From positions 62,001 to 126,000 of the forward strand of contig NZ_CP059736.1 in assembly GCF_000948975.2 (NCBI RefSeq): a DNA stretch of 64,000 nucleotides. The letters are read 5' to 3'. Origin of the DNA: Thalassomonas actiniarum. GTDB taxonomy: Bacteria > Pseudomonadota > Gammaproteobacteria > Enterobacterales > Alteromonadaceae. Numbering within the stretch: the stretch's first letter is position 1; each line of letters opens with the position of its first letter. Made by a program: the position numbers and the translations under genes. The notes under the pieces are model-generated. The model worked only from the letters and a program-made list of their open reading frames with translations. It was not told the DNA's origin and searched no databases. Shown one piece after another: positions 24,909 through 34,360 of this stretch.

Positions 24909-25280
24909 TTATGAAACTAAATCAATCACTTTGGACGGGGTGCAGCAAGTTTGCTGAGTATCGTTAACCGCAACTTTTAATTTGTTATGTATGATATGTC
25001 CGGGAATACCCAGTGCCGTAGCTCCTTCGGGTACGTCTTTTGTCACCACAGCGTTAGCGCCAATTTTGGCGTTTTTTCCAAGGCAAACCGGCCCGAGTAT
25101 CTTGGCACCGGCTCCCACACTCACACCGCTCTCAAGGGTTGGATGTCGTTTGCCTTTACCCGGGCTTTTTCCCCTTAAGCTTTTTCCTCCCAAAGTAACG
25201 CTATGATAAAGGGTTACATCATCGCCGTTTCCCCTTATTGATGATTTAACGTCATAAATAACACCATCAATAAAAGCAGT
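24909..25280 (-). pseudogene. cysE: 5'-truncated serine acetyltransferase (cysE/epsC-type)
   Basis: The minus-strand frame encodes the C-terminal left-handed beta-helix of serine O-acetyltransferase: [64 protein letters not shown]. The N-terminal helical domain and the catalytic His/Asp region are absent. Upstream the frame continues only about 25 poorly conserved codons to a stop, with no proper start. The best in-frame start is a TTG at 25193. The enzyme would normally make O-acetylserine for cysteine synthesis; this copy cannot be active. Its upstream half appears to have been replaced by the sigma-factor gene region. Confidence 0.75.
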
Positions 25281-25291
25281 TTGAGGTATTC

Positions 25292-25846
25292 ATGCTTACC
25301 GAGTGGAAAAATCATAAAGCACAACTTCGCAGTTACATCGACATGCGATTGGACGACCCGGATGTTGTCGACGATATACTGCAAGAGGTCTACATTAAAG
25401 CCAGCAGCAATTTACATCAGCTTAAAGTACGCGGCAGTCTGAAGAGCTGGCTATACCGTATTACCCATAACCTGATCATGGATCATTATCGCGCTTATCA
25501 CAGTTATGACGAGTTGCCGGAAAGCCTGGCCTCTGAAGAGCAAGACCCGATAGAGGAAAACTATAAAACCCTGGCCCTTTGCCTCAAACCTTTGATTGAC
25601 GAGCTACCGGATAAGTACCGTATTCCACTGCAACTTGCCGAACTGGAAGGTTTGAGCCAGCAAGATATCGCCAATAAGTTGGGGCTGTCGTTATCCGGAG
25701 CAAAAAGCCGGGTGCAGCGAGGGCGAAAGAAATTTAGAGAACTGATGATGAGTCATTGTGACTTTGAGATTGGCAAAGGCGGCGTAACCGACTTTTCCCC
25801 TAAAGATGGCAAAGGAAAAATGTATTATAAAACCCTGTGCAAATAG
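25292..25846 (+). CDS. sigZ: ECF-type RNA polymerase sigma factor, SigZ-like
   Basis: The 184-residue protein has sigma region 2 (about 10-75: DDPDVVDDILQEVYIKAS...LKSWLYRITHNLIMDHYR) and region 4 (about 105-160: LPDKYRIPLQLAELEGLSQQDIANKLGLS, VQRGRKKF). The C-terminal tail HCDFEIGKGGVTDF...YKTLCK resembles that of SigZ-type ECF factors, where cysteines may sense redox state or metal. No anti-sigma gene lies next to it; its neighbours are two decayed genes (cysE remnant, patB pseudogene). An inverted repeat at 25890-25926 follows. Its regulon cannot be inferred from this window. Confidence 0.85.
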   Translation: MLTEWKNHKAQLRSYIDMRLDDPDVVDDILQEVYIKASSNLHQLKVRGSLKSWLYRITHNLIMDHYRAYHSYDELPESLASEEQDPIEENYKTLALCLKPLIDELPDKYRIPLQLAELEGLSQQDIANKLGLSLSGAKSRVQRGRKKFRELMMSHCDFEIGKGGVTDFSPKDGKGKMYYKTLCK

Positions 25847-25889
25847 CCAAAGGAGCCGTTGTACCTTGGCTTATTATCTTACCTAAATA

Positions 25890-25926
25890 CGGGCAAGCCA
25901 CAGCGGCCTATGTTTGCGCTTGCCCG
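25890..25926. terminator. Inverted repeat after sigZ
   Basis: CGGGCAAGC and GCTTGCCCG (9 bp) flank a 19-base loop between the plus-strand sigma factor and the minus-strand patB pseudogene. There is no T-run; it may be a bidirectional attenuating hairpin. Confidence 0.45.
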
Positions 25927-25931
25927 GACCA

Positions 25932-27127
25932 TTAAGCAGACAGCTTCTGCTGTAGTCGTTTAAAAGCCTCTTGTATCTGTGTTAAAGACGAGGCGATATT
26001 CATCCTGAACATTAACTCGTTACCGCTTTCGAACCAGGCGCCGGGGGTCTGTGCCATGCGGGCATCCACCAGCAGCTGCTTAACCTGATCTGCCGGGAGG
26101 GCGGTATTGCTAAAGTCCAGCCATATCTGGTAAGTCCCTTCTACCGGGTACAAGCGTACCTGGGGCAGTTCCTGCTGCAAAAAATCTTGTATCCGGTTAA
26201 TTGAATTTTCAAGATATTGCAACAACTCATCCAGCCAGGCCTCACCTTTAGTGTAAGCTGCAATAGTGGCGTAATTAGTCAGGACATTGCTATGACCCAG
26301 GTACATGGAATCCAGAGAGGCATTAATTTTTGCCAATAAATTCTGGTTGGCGGTGTAAATATAACCATTGGAAATACTTTGCATACCAAAAGTTTTAGAG
26401 GGTGAGCCAATCAAGGAGGCAAAATTCTCTCCGGCAAATCCTGCCATGCTATGAAAGCGGTGCCCGGCAAAGATAATGTCAGCATGAATTTCATCGCTGA
26501 TAATAAAGACCTGATGCGCCCGGGCAAGCTTAAGCAACCGTGCTAATTCATCTTGTGTCCATACCCGGCCCACCGGGTTATGGGGGTTGCACAGCAACAT
26601 CACTTTCACTTTACCGCTGGAGAATTGCTGCTCAAGGTCATCAAAGTCCATCCGATAATGACCGTCAATAACCTGCAGCGGACTTCTGAGCACTTCACGG
26701 CTTGCTGAGCCAATGACTTTTTTTAACTAATGATAGACTGGCGTTTGGATCAAAACACCGTCGCCCGGCGCTGTTAATTCTCGCATAAGCATGGCGATTC
26801 CTGTAAGTACCCCGGGCACTTGCAACAGGTTTTCCTGTTCAAGTACCAGGTTATGGCGACGTTGATACCAGTTAACGTCGCCATAACCTTGTACACATTC
26901 TGGCTGTTGAACTCATAGGCAAAGTGGGCTCTTTGTGCCAGCCTGAACAATTCATCGCGGATCGGCAAAGCAACTTCAAAGTCCATATCCGCGACCCAAT
27001 AGGGCTCAACATTTGTGGTGCCATAGACAGAATTGAGCATGTTCGGGTCATGCCGTATAAATTTGTTCTCGTGTTTTACATTGATCTTGTCAAAATTAGT
27101 CAAAGGAGTCTCCCGCATTAAATCCAT
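25932..27127 (-). pseudogene. PatB/MalY-type PLP C-S lyase, broken by frameshift and nonsense codon
   Basis: Two minus-strand frames make one MalY/PatB (cystathionine beta-lyase-type aminotransferase) gene. The 5' frame (26774-27127) gives VEPYWVADMDFEVALPI...HFAYEFNSQNVY. It shifts at about 26880, where one base appears deleted; the true frame then reads NWYQRRHNLVLEQENLLQVPGVLTG. A second lesion, TAG at 26727-26729, interrupts TPVYH-stop-LKKVIG, where a Gln codon is expected. The rest (25932-26726) is intact, including LLCNPHNPVGRVW and the PLP lysine region LIGSPSKTFGMQS. The enzyme would cleave cystathionine or cysteine conjugates; it is inactive as written. Loss of this gene beside a truncated cysE suggests decay of a sulfur-amino-acid patch. 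Confidence 0.85.
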
Positions 27128-27680
27128 CGATAAAGCCTTTCAGGCCATTTGCAACATTTAAGACGCTCCTTGACCGGAAATGACGCAACTTTTTTAACTA
27201 TCCGACATATTCAGAGCCGCCTGATTAACCCAAGAGCAGGTTATTGACCGCCTCCCTTGAATTCATGGCAGCAACCTACCGATTTATCAGATATCTTTCC
27301 TGAATAAAACAAATAAAAGGCACTGCCGTTACACTGGGATTTTTGTTTATTTCACGGTTTTTTCTTTTTCTTTAACAGCATGACGGGCAAATTATGACAA
27401 AAATGAAATATTGTATACAGATCCAAGGTCTACAAGGGGCGGGGATAATGGAAAAATTTCATTTAGCCTTACTCAAAATGAAAATTATTTGGCTTGTTTG
27501 TATTTATTGTTGTTATAAACGTGTTTTTTGAGTAAAAATTTGAACGAGTGCTGAGCCCTTAAGTGCTTGCTTATGCAAGCAAAGTGCTGTGACTAAAAGG
27601 ATATGAATGACATTCTGCCGCTATTCTTTTCCGGATTTTAAAAGAGTAGTGTCATGAATGACCAACAAGGAAAATGAATA
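27128..27680. other. Intergenic region with dyads upstream of CadC-like gene
   Basis: About 550 bases between the divergent patB pseudogene and the CadC-like regulator. It contains a dyad TGCTTGC-TTAT-GCAAGCA (27564-27581). An imperfect inverted repeat ATGACA...ATTCTTTT/AAAAGAGT...TGTCAT (about 27607-27656) lies immediately before the ribosome-binding site. No ORF is supported. Confidence 0.5.
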
Positions 27681-29882
27681 TTGAATACTAAGGTTGGCAA
27701 ATGGCTGATAGATGAGCAGTCCCACAGTATTACCCATGGCGATGTCACCATCTCCCTAAACCTGGCAGCTTTTAAGTTATTGCAGCTTTTTATCGCCAAC
27801 CCGGGCGAGATTATTCCTTTAGCTAAGATTAAGGAGCAGATATGGGAAACGGAATTTACCACAGACAACCTGGTTTACCAGACAATACGGGCTTTGCGTA
27901 AAGCACTGGAAGGGGATTCAGGAAAAAGTTATATCAAAACGGTTCCCCGCCATGGCTATCAATTGCTGGTGAGTATTGAAACTTTCTCCCCGCCCCCTGA
28001 AAACATCGTAGAAAAAACAGCTGAAGCCAAAATAAAACCAGAAAAAGCCACTTTCTTTTTGAGCAGGCGGATATTTGCTCTGGCTATCAGCTGCCTGCTG
28101 CTGATAGCCCTGGTGACAAGGTTCTGGTTCAACAAACCGGAGCTAGTACCAAATTCCGGCGGACACCTGGTTTTTGTCGAACATAAACTTGAGGTGGCAG
28201 CTCAGGAAGATCAAATTATCAAACGTTATCAAAGCAGCATTGCCAAAGCTCTTAATACCTCAGGGACTAAGCTCGCCGCTAACACAGCTTTACTGACGAA
28301 GTTGGACCAATTAGACGATACCAAGAAATTAGTCATTAAATTTCTCCCCAAAAAGAAAGCCGTATTGAATTTGCTGTTTGTCGGCAAACCTTCCCGCCTG
28401 GCCCACCTGTCTATCCAACCGCTCAGTAAACTGGTTGATGAGCAATCTCTGGCAGCGGTTTCCGGTGAGTTGCTGAAAGTTTTTCATGATCCCGCCTTAA
28501 AGCAGGATAATTCAGGCATTGCCGAACTGGTCAATGGCAGCAGGCAAGTTAAAGCATTGGCATCTTTGTCTTTTGATCAGCCCGGGCCTTTAGCCCAGGC
28601 GCGCCGGTTGATCGGTGAAGAGATAGAAAAAAACAGCCTGAATGAACAGCAAAAAAAAGCTAAATATTATTTTATCGATGCTTTATATGCCTTTTACCGC
28701 ATCGAGTATTTTGAAGACCAACATTTAAGCCAAGGCATAAACTATCTGCTGTCGCATTATAACCAAAGCAGCTATTCCCTGATAGCGGCGGCCTTTTACC
28801 TGGCTAATCAGGATAATGTTGCTATTGCCTTTGAGCTGTTGAAAAACCTGGATCAAGACCCTTTTATTACCTTTATCCAGGGTTTGTTTCATTTAGAGCT
28901 TGATGAAGAACTGTCGGCATTAAAACATTTTGAAAAAGGCTATAACAGGGACAGGCACTTTGAGGATAACAGCTACTTTTATTTTAAATCCTTAGTATTG
29001 GGTAAACGCAGACAAGAGCTTGCCGCCATCTATCCCGGGCTGGAACATGAAAATTACCTGTCAACGAATATCTATTATGTCTTTTACGACTGGCTGATGA
29101 TAAACGGAAATTATACCGAAGCCATGAAGCTGCTTGCCCGCTTCAGCGGGCAATTACTTTGCAACACGGACCTGTACGGCAATATGGCCTTACTCAATAA
29201 CAGCTTGCTGGCGTTTAATGCTGCCGATACGTGGCAACAGCACCTGGCTGCTATCGACAACAGGGACTGGCGTATTCCCTGGCTGACTTATGTACAAATG
29301 CTTAATGAAAACAAGCTTTCGGCTTATCCCCTTTGGTATGGGGATTATCGCAAAAGTATTTTAGGGGAAGATACTTTTGCCGATCCGCTGATTTTATCTT
29401 TTTTTGCGCAATTGGCGTTGGGGGAATATCAGGAGGTTAACCATGCCTTGCCTCTGTTGGCAAGTGCAGAAGCAAGCTTTAACAGCATGACTTTTATAGA
29501 AATAGCAACGGCAGTGATAGACGCAGACATTGCCAGGCAAGAAGGTAAAAATGAAAATCTGGCCCGGATACTGGCTCCGGTGAAAGAGCAGGCATTGGCG
29601 TTTGAATGGGATGAACTGGCTTTAATCAATCAAGTATTGGCCAGTTATTTTACCCTTTACCGGGACTTAACCCGGGCAGAAGTACATTTAGTTGACGGAT
29701 GTCATAAAAACCCCGCCATTTGCCTGGGTTGGCAAAACATTCCCTTGTTAACTCCGGTTATGCAAACCGATAAACTTCAACAGGCCCAGGCAAGGGCGGA
29801 GCAGCTGATTCACCAAAGCCGTGAGCAGCTTAATAAGCTAAATGAGCAAATAACAGGACAATGTGCAATAGCCGACACTTAA
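27681..29882 (+). CDS. CadC/ToxR-like membrane-bound transcriptional regulator
   Basis: This 733-residue protein begins with an OmpR-type winged helix (about 5-103: WLIDEQSHSITHGDVTISL, then FTTDNLVYQTIRALRKALEGD and YIKTVPRHGYQLLV). A single transmembrane segment follows (about 130-150, FALAISCLLLIALVTRF), then a large periplasmic part of about 580 residues rich in helical hairpins, probably TPR/SEL1-like. This layout is CadC/ToxR-like: DNA binding in the cytoplasm, sensing in the periplasm. The start is TTG 27681, with AAGGAAAA upstream; ATG 27675 opens only a five-codon frame. No obvious co-regulated gene is adjacent except possibly the chitinase 600 bases downstream. The signal sensed is unknown. 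Confidence 0.82.
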   Translation: MNTKVGKWLIDEQSHSITHGDVTISLNLAAFKLLQLFIANPGEIIPLAKIKEQIWETEFTTDNLVYQTIRALRKALEGDSGKSYIKTVPRHGYQLLVSIETFSPPPENIVEKTAEAKIKPEKATFFLSRRIFALAISCLLLIALVTRFWFNKPELVPNSGGHLVFVEHKLEVAAQEDQIIKRYQSSIAKALNTSGTKLAANTALLTKLDQLDDTKKLVIKFLPKKKAVLNLLFVGKPSRLAHLSIQPLSKLVDEQSLAAVSGELLKVFHDPALKQDNSGIAELVNGSRQVKALASLSFDQPGPLAQARRLIGEEIEKNSLNEQQKKAKYYFIDALYAFYRIEYFEDQHLSQGINYLLSHYNQSSYSLIAAAFYLANQDNVAIAFELLKNLDQDPFITFIQGLFHLELDEELSALKHFEKGYNRDRHFEDNSYFYFKSLVLGKRRQELAAIYPGLEHENYLSTNIYYVFYDWLMINGNYTEAMKLLARFSGQLLCNTDLYGNMALLNNSLLAFNAADTWQQHLAAIDNRDWRIPWLTYVQMLNENKLSAYPLWYGDYRKSILGEDTFADPLILSFFAQLALGEYQEVNHALPLLASAEASFNSMTFIEIATAVIDADIARQEGKNENLARILAPVKEQALAFEWDELALINQVLASYFTLYRDLTRAEVHLVDGCHKNPAICLGWQNIPLLTPVMQTDKLQQAQARAEQLIHQSREQLNKLNEQITGQCAIADT

Positions 29883-30502
29883 ACTTCTCTTCTGCCGCCC
29901 TGGTCATTCGTCTTTCATTCCGCTTAACAGGGCGGAACTCATTTAAAAATCACTTCAGGCAAGTAGCAGCTAAAACTTTACCTGCTTATTATAAACACAG
30001 GGCTTGCTTTGTGCGGCCCATCTCCCTTGTTAACCGTTTGCATATGTGAATATTCATCGTGGTATCGCTAAAGTCATGCTAACTTTTCAGCAAAACCTCC
30101 TGGCTTTGTTATCGCCGGTCAAGGGTCGATGAATGCGCAAGCCTGCCCTTAGATAATAAATAATACCACTTGCCAATATCTTTTAGCCGTTTCAATTCAG
30201 CGGCAATAACTATCAATCACGTGCAAATCAGCATAAATATCGTACTGATTTTCAATAATTCAGGCTGATTCAGAGCAATTCAGAACTATTCAGAACAATA
30301 AAGACCTGACCATTTAGTCAACAATAATGCGGCCTGTCGATTATTTTCAGAACAATATTTGATTTTCCTTGTCATTTCCCCGCTGTTGTTCGTATTGAGC
30401 TCATTTCAAAAATTATCATAATGACCCGGTGCTTATTTGAACAAAGTTAATTGTGACTTCTTCATCTAGGTACTTAACAGAATAATCAAAGGAGTATGAG
30501 AA
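29883..30502 (+). other. Chitinase upstream region
   Basis: About 620 bases with no supported ORF. The notable feature is a set of ten-base-phased ATTCAG direct repeats at 30258-30297, listed separately, plus a related TTCAGAACAAT at about 30346. The region just before the gene has AAAGGAGTATGAGAA as ribosome-binding site. Confidence 0.5.
30258..30297 (+). promoter_or_regulatory. Four 10-bp direct repeats (ATTCAGRRCA-like)
   Basis: ATTCAGGCTG, ATTCAGAGCA, ATTCAGAACT and ATTCAGAACA follow one another without gaps. The exact 10-bp period puts all copies on one face of the helix, as in arrays for cooperatively binding activators. They lie about 205-245 bases upstream of the chitinase start. A fifth relative, TTCAGAACAAT, occurs near 30346. 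Confidence 0.55.
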
Positions 30503-33310
30503 ATGAGCTTTAATAAAAAACCACTCAGTTGGCTAATTGCCTCAATATTAACCGGAAGCAGTGTTTCAGTTGTCGCGGCCGAAGTGATCGAAGAGGCGGT
30601 CACTTATGAGAACGGCGGGCAATATACCATTGGCACTGTGGTCGACCACAACGGCAATTATTACCGCTGCGAAGGGGCATTTTGGGCCTACTGCGGTAAC
30701 GCTGCCTATGAACCGGGTAATGCTAACGGCTTTTGGCAAACAGGTGCCTGGACCTTAATCGGCCCGGTGCCAACAGAAGGTAATGCCCCCGAAGGCGAAG
30801 AGCTCAGCATAATGGCGGAAATAGACTTCTACCACGGGGAAATTTGGGGCACGACCAGCTCGGTCGAATATGTCTTTGCCACCGACCTGACTGAAATGGT
30901 GATCGCTTACCCGCCTAATACCATTGCCGATATCACCAGTGCCTGGGGAGCCGATGCCAGCATTGAAAAAACAGGTAGCAGCGATATTGTCACCTTAACC
31001 AAAAAAACCGATATCACTTATGAAGTGACCCAGGTTGGTTTTAACCTGGTCCTTCAAGACGATGTTGAATTTCGCAGCCTGGCCACCATCAGTGCCGTGC
31101 TTAACGGTGAATCGGTACAGGTAAACAATAACGGCGTTAAAGCGGATGCGGTTGTGGTTGAAGCATCACCGGTGCCCGGCTTTGATCCCTTCCCAAAAAC
31201 CATAGACGACAGGGTGATCACCCATTACAACAGCGCCAGGTCGACCCATAAAACCTTCCAGAACCCGACTTATACCGATGCTGCCGGCAATGAGCATGAG
31301 TATTTAATCGGTGGTTACTATACCGACTGGGGCGTTTATTCTCCTACCGCCTACACCCCCAATGAATTGCCGGTCAATAACATGAACTTTATCCAGGTTT
31401 CTTTTGCCGCCATTTGCAGCGAGGGAGACGCCAGCAACTGGTTCGGCAATGAAAGTGCCACCATTGAAGCCAGACCGAAAATTGCCGAGCTTTGTGCCGA
31501 CAAACCCACAGGCACTATGATCATTCCCGATCATTGGGCACACTACGGCAAACCGGATATGAACCTGCCCGAGTGGAAAAGAGAGTGGAACCAGACGGCT
31601 TACCATGTTATCGACTACAGCCGAAATACCCCCAACCCCTTTGCATCGACGCCGACCAAAGCATTCTATAATGTCGGTGACGTCACCCTGAGAGAGCAAG
31701 GGGGCTTTGATTATGCCTGGGGTTTGAAAAACGATTTATCCCATATGGAGCGGGTATTAAACCGTAACGGCAAAAACTTCGATATGTACCTTTCCATCGG
31801 CGGCTGGACCTTAAGTGATCCTTTCCCGGTCATTGCCAATAACCCAAGTTACCGAACCACCTTTATCAACAGTGTGATCAACTACCTTAAGCTCAATGAA
31901 CATATCACCGGCATTGATCTTGACTGGGAATTTGTCGGCGTTGACGGTGCAAAAACCGGTATTATGGGAGACAGAGACACCAACAACCATACCAAGCTGG
32001 TTTATGAACTGCGCCAGGCACTCGATGCCCTGGGCAATCAACGCGGCGTTGACTACCAGTTATCCTCCGCCATGGGCACGGCGCCCAAACATTTAACCAA
32101 GGTAAACTGGCAGCCGGTGACCATAGACGGCGTCGATTACCCCGGCATCGGCGACATGTTAGATCATATCTTTATGATGTCTTATGACTACTACGGCGCC
32201 TGGGACAATACCGTAGGCCACCATACCGCCCTTTATACCAACGGCGAACTGGAAGGACACAGTATCGACAGTGCCGTGCAATACCTTAAACAGCAGGGGA
32301 TCAACTCCCGCAAACTCATCATAGGCTATGCCGGTTACGGGCGTTTATGGGCCAATGTCAATCCGTCTGAGCTTAATACCAGCGGGCAATATGCCTTCCC
32401 GACCGAAGCCCAGGGTAATTCGCCCGGCAATATCGGTACCCTGGAAGCCGCCAACGTTGCCTGGCGCCATATCAAAGCAACCGCCTATGACGACCAGGGT
32501 AATTTAAAGCCAGGTTATGAGTATGTGCGCGATGAAAAAGCTAAAGCCGAATATCTGGTTGCAACCAATCCCGACGACAATAGCAAAAATGTGGTGGTCA
32601 CGTTAGACACCCCATGGGCGGTACAGAAAAAAGCGGAATATGTGGTTGCCCAGGAGCTCGGCGGTATGTTTACCTGGGCACTGGATAACGATGACGGTGA
32701 CTTGTTAAATGCTGCCAATACCGGCTTAGGGGCGAGAAAGTTATATGACGATATGCGCCCGAGCGCCAGGGAAAACTCCTTGATCCTTTACCGCTCTAAA
32801 GAAGCCGAGTTCTGCTCGAACCCTCATACCAAACTGGCCTATGCCAATGAAGTGTTGACAGATTTTGTTATCAACTTCCTGACCTTAGGAGTGAGCGGTT
32901 TAAGTAAAACCATAGAAGCAGGCATCAACGCCTTTATCGATGCGGTAACCGTCGACAATAAAACGGTACTTGAACTCACCGATGAAGAGTGGCAAATGTA
33001 CTTTGATGTCCTGCGCGGTTTGGAAACCGCCGACGGTCAGCCACTGGATGAAAGCAAACTGAGCAAGGAATATGTCACGACGCTTGCCGACAGCGTACTT
33101 GAAGCCGGCGCCGGTGCCCTGGCCGATACCTTATTGACATCAACGCCGTTGTTGATCGACTTAGGTATCTCTATCGGCAGTGATTTCGTGCTCGACTTGA
33201 TTATTCCGGCCAACGGCGATTACTGTGACCGCATCACCCGCGACACACTTGATCCCTGGCAGCAGTTAAGTAAAGATCATCCGGAGCTGAAACATAACTT
33301 CGGTTATTAA
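30503..33310 (+). CDS. Secreted GH18 chitinase with CBM5/12-like and ChiA-N-like domains
   Basis: This 935-residue secreted enzyme has a signal peptide (cleavage near VVAAE, about 26). A short chitin-binding CBM5/12-like module follows (about 33-87, YTIGTVVDHNGNYYRC...GFWQTGAWTLIG), then a beta-sandwich resembling the ChiA N-terminal domain (about 95-215). The GH18 barrel spans about 220-760. The catalytic D-x-x-D-x-D-x-E motif is ITGIDLDWEF (Glu about 477). YIGGYYTDWG-like, MSYDYYGAWDN and GGMFTWALDNDDGDLL-type segments complete the fold. The last about 170 residues (from CSNPHTKLAYANEVL) are helical, of no known type. It hydrolyses chitin outside the cell, as expected in a marine Alteromonadales. 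It is followed by a terminator at 33362-33405. Confidence 0.92.
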   Translation: MSFNKKPLSWLIASILTGSSVSVVAAEVIEEAVTYENGGQYTIGTVVDHNGNYYRCEGAFWAYCGNAAYEPGNANGFWQTGAWTLIGPVPTEGNAPEGEELSIMAEIDFYHGEIWGTTSSVEYVFATDLTEMVIAYPPNTIADITSAWGADASIEKTGSSDIVTLTKKTDITYEVTQVGFNLVLQDDVEFRSLATISAVLNGESVQVNNNGVKADAVVVEASPVPGFDPFPKTIDDRVITHYNSARSTHKTFQNPTYTDAAGNEHEYLIGGYYTDWGVYSPTAYTPNELPVNNMNFIQVSFAAICSEGDASNWFGNESATIEARPKIAELCADKPTGTMIIPDHWAHYGKPDMNLPEWKREWNQTAYHVIDYSRNTPNPFASTPTKAFYNVGDVTLREQGGFDYAWGLKNDLSHMERVLNRNGKNFDMYLSIGGWTLSDPFPVIANNPSYRTTFINSVINYLKLNEHITGIDLDWEFVGVDGAKTGIMGDRDTNNHTKLVYELRQALDALGNQRGVDYQLSSAMGTAPKHLTKVNWQPVTIDGVDYPGIGDMLDHIFMMSYDYYGAWDNTVGHHTALYTNGELEGHSIDSAVQYLKQQGINSRKLIIGYAGYGRLWANVNPSELNTSGQYAFPTEAQGNSPGNIGTLEAANVAWRHIKATAYDDQGNLKPGYEYVRDEKAKAEYLVATNPDDNSKNVVVTLDTPWAVQKKAEYVVAQELGGMFTWALDNDDGDLLNAANTGLGARKLYDDMRPSARENSLILYRSKEAEFCSNPHTKLAYANEVLTDFVINFLTLGVSGLSKTIEAGINAFIDAVTVDNKTVLELTDEEWQMYFDVLRGLETADGQPLDESKLSKEYVTTLADSVLEAGAGALADTLLTSTPLLIDLGISIGSDFVLDLIIPANGDYCDRITRDTLDPWQQLSKDHPELKHNFGY

Positions 33311-33361
33311 GTTCCATATTTGAAAACGAGGTTAGCTTATTCAAGTTAACCGTTCACAGCA

Positions 33362-33405
33362 CAAGGCAAATATTCGTCAGCTGTATGAAGAGTATTTGCC
33401 TTTTT
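33362..33405 (+). terminator. Terminator after chitinase gene
   Basis: AGGCAAATAtTC pairs with GAGTATTTGCCT across a loop of about 15 bases, followed by TTTTTAAGG. It is placed correctly for the chitinase mRNA, about 50 bases after its stop. Confidence 0.75.
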
Positions 33406-33439
33406 AAGGGGCTGAAAAGAAGCGGTGCATGCCTGGTAA

Positions 33440-34360
33440 GTGACCCGGGGCGATCTGCTGAAAGATTTGGCAAATGAAGCGGTTGAGGCGACGATTGTTG
33501 ATGTTGCCACAGGCATTATCCTGGTGGCTTTTTTACTGTTTTTATCGGTCGGTTTTATTGCCATACGATTTGTTGTAGAGCCGGCTAATGCCTTGACCGC
33601 AAAGATCAAAAAGATAAAACCTGAAGATCTAGAAAAACGTATTAAAGTGCAGGATGTCCCCAAAGAGCTGTTTCCCATCGCCAGTGCCATGAATGATGCG
33701 CTTGAAAGGGTGGAAAACAGTTTTGAACAACAAAAGCACTTTATTACCGATGCCGCACATGAACTGCGTACTCCGCTGACGATATTTTTAAACCGCTTAG
33801 AGTTAAAAATACCACCGTCGACGGCAAAGGATAAGCTGATTAACGATGCCCGGTACATCTCCCGCATCGTCGAACAATTGCTTGACTTGTCCCGGGCACA
33901 AAATATGACGGGACAACAGCTGTCGACCCTTATCCTGTCGGATGTGGTTAAAAATGTTTGTTCGCATCTTGCGCCTATGGCGGTTGATAAAAATCAGGCA
34001 TTGGAACTGGTGGATAAATGTGATGTCTGTACCGTAAAAGCCGATGAAGGAGAGTTGACCGTCATAATCAAAAACCTGTTGGAGAATGCCATCAAACACA
34101 CTCCACCCGGCGCTGGAATTAGAGTCTCGATATCAAACAGGGCTTTTTCGGTTGAAGACTCGGGAAAAGGTATAGCCAGTGAAATGCAGGAGCAGATCTT
34201 TGAGCGTTTTTGGCAGGAAAATCAATCAGACAGAAGCGGCAGCGGGCTTGGTTTAGCGATCACAAAAGAGTTATTAAGCCATTACGATGCGACAATTTCG
34301 GTAAGTACCAGCTCGACTTTAGGCGGGGCAAAATTTTATGTTAAATTTGTTAACGGTTAA
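33440..34360 (+). CDS. Sensor histidine kinase lacking its N-terminal sensor part
   Basis: This 306-residue protein has one transmembrane helix (about 22-45), HAMP (about 46-95), HisKA with the phosphorylated His in ITDAAHELRTPL (about 107), and an HATPase domain (about 200-300: NLLENAIKHTPPG, EDSGKGIA, GSGLGLAI). It resembles QseC/CreC-type kinases but begins immediately after an in-frame TAA, with GTG as the only start. The first transmembrane helix and periplasmic sensor of such kinases are therefore missing. No response regulator is adjacent. The chitinase terminator precedes it by 35 bases. It is probably a truncated relic, though the catalytic core is intact and might still function. 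Confidence 0.65.
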   Translation: MTRGDLLKDLANEAVEATIVDVATGIILVAFLLFLSVGFIAIRFVVEPANALTAKIKKIKPEDLEKRIKVQDVPKELFPIASAMNDALERVENSFEQQKHFITDAAHELRTPLTIFLNRLELKIPPSTAKDKLINDARYISRIVEQLLDLSRAQNMTGQQLSTLILSDVVKNVCSHLAPMAVDKNQALELVDKCDVCTVKADEGELTVIIKNLLENAIKHTPPGAGIRVSISNRAFSVEDSGKGIASEMQEQIFERFWQENQSDRSGSGLGLAITKELLSHYDATISVSTSSTLGGAKFYVKFVNG

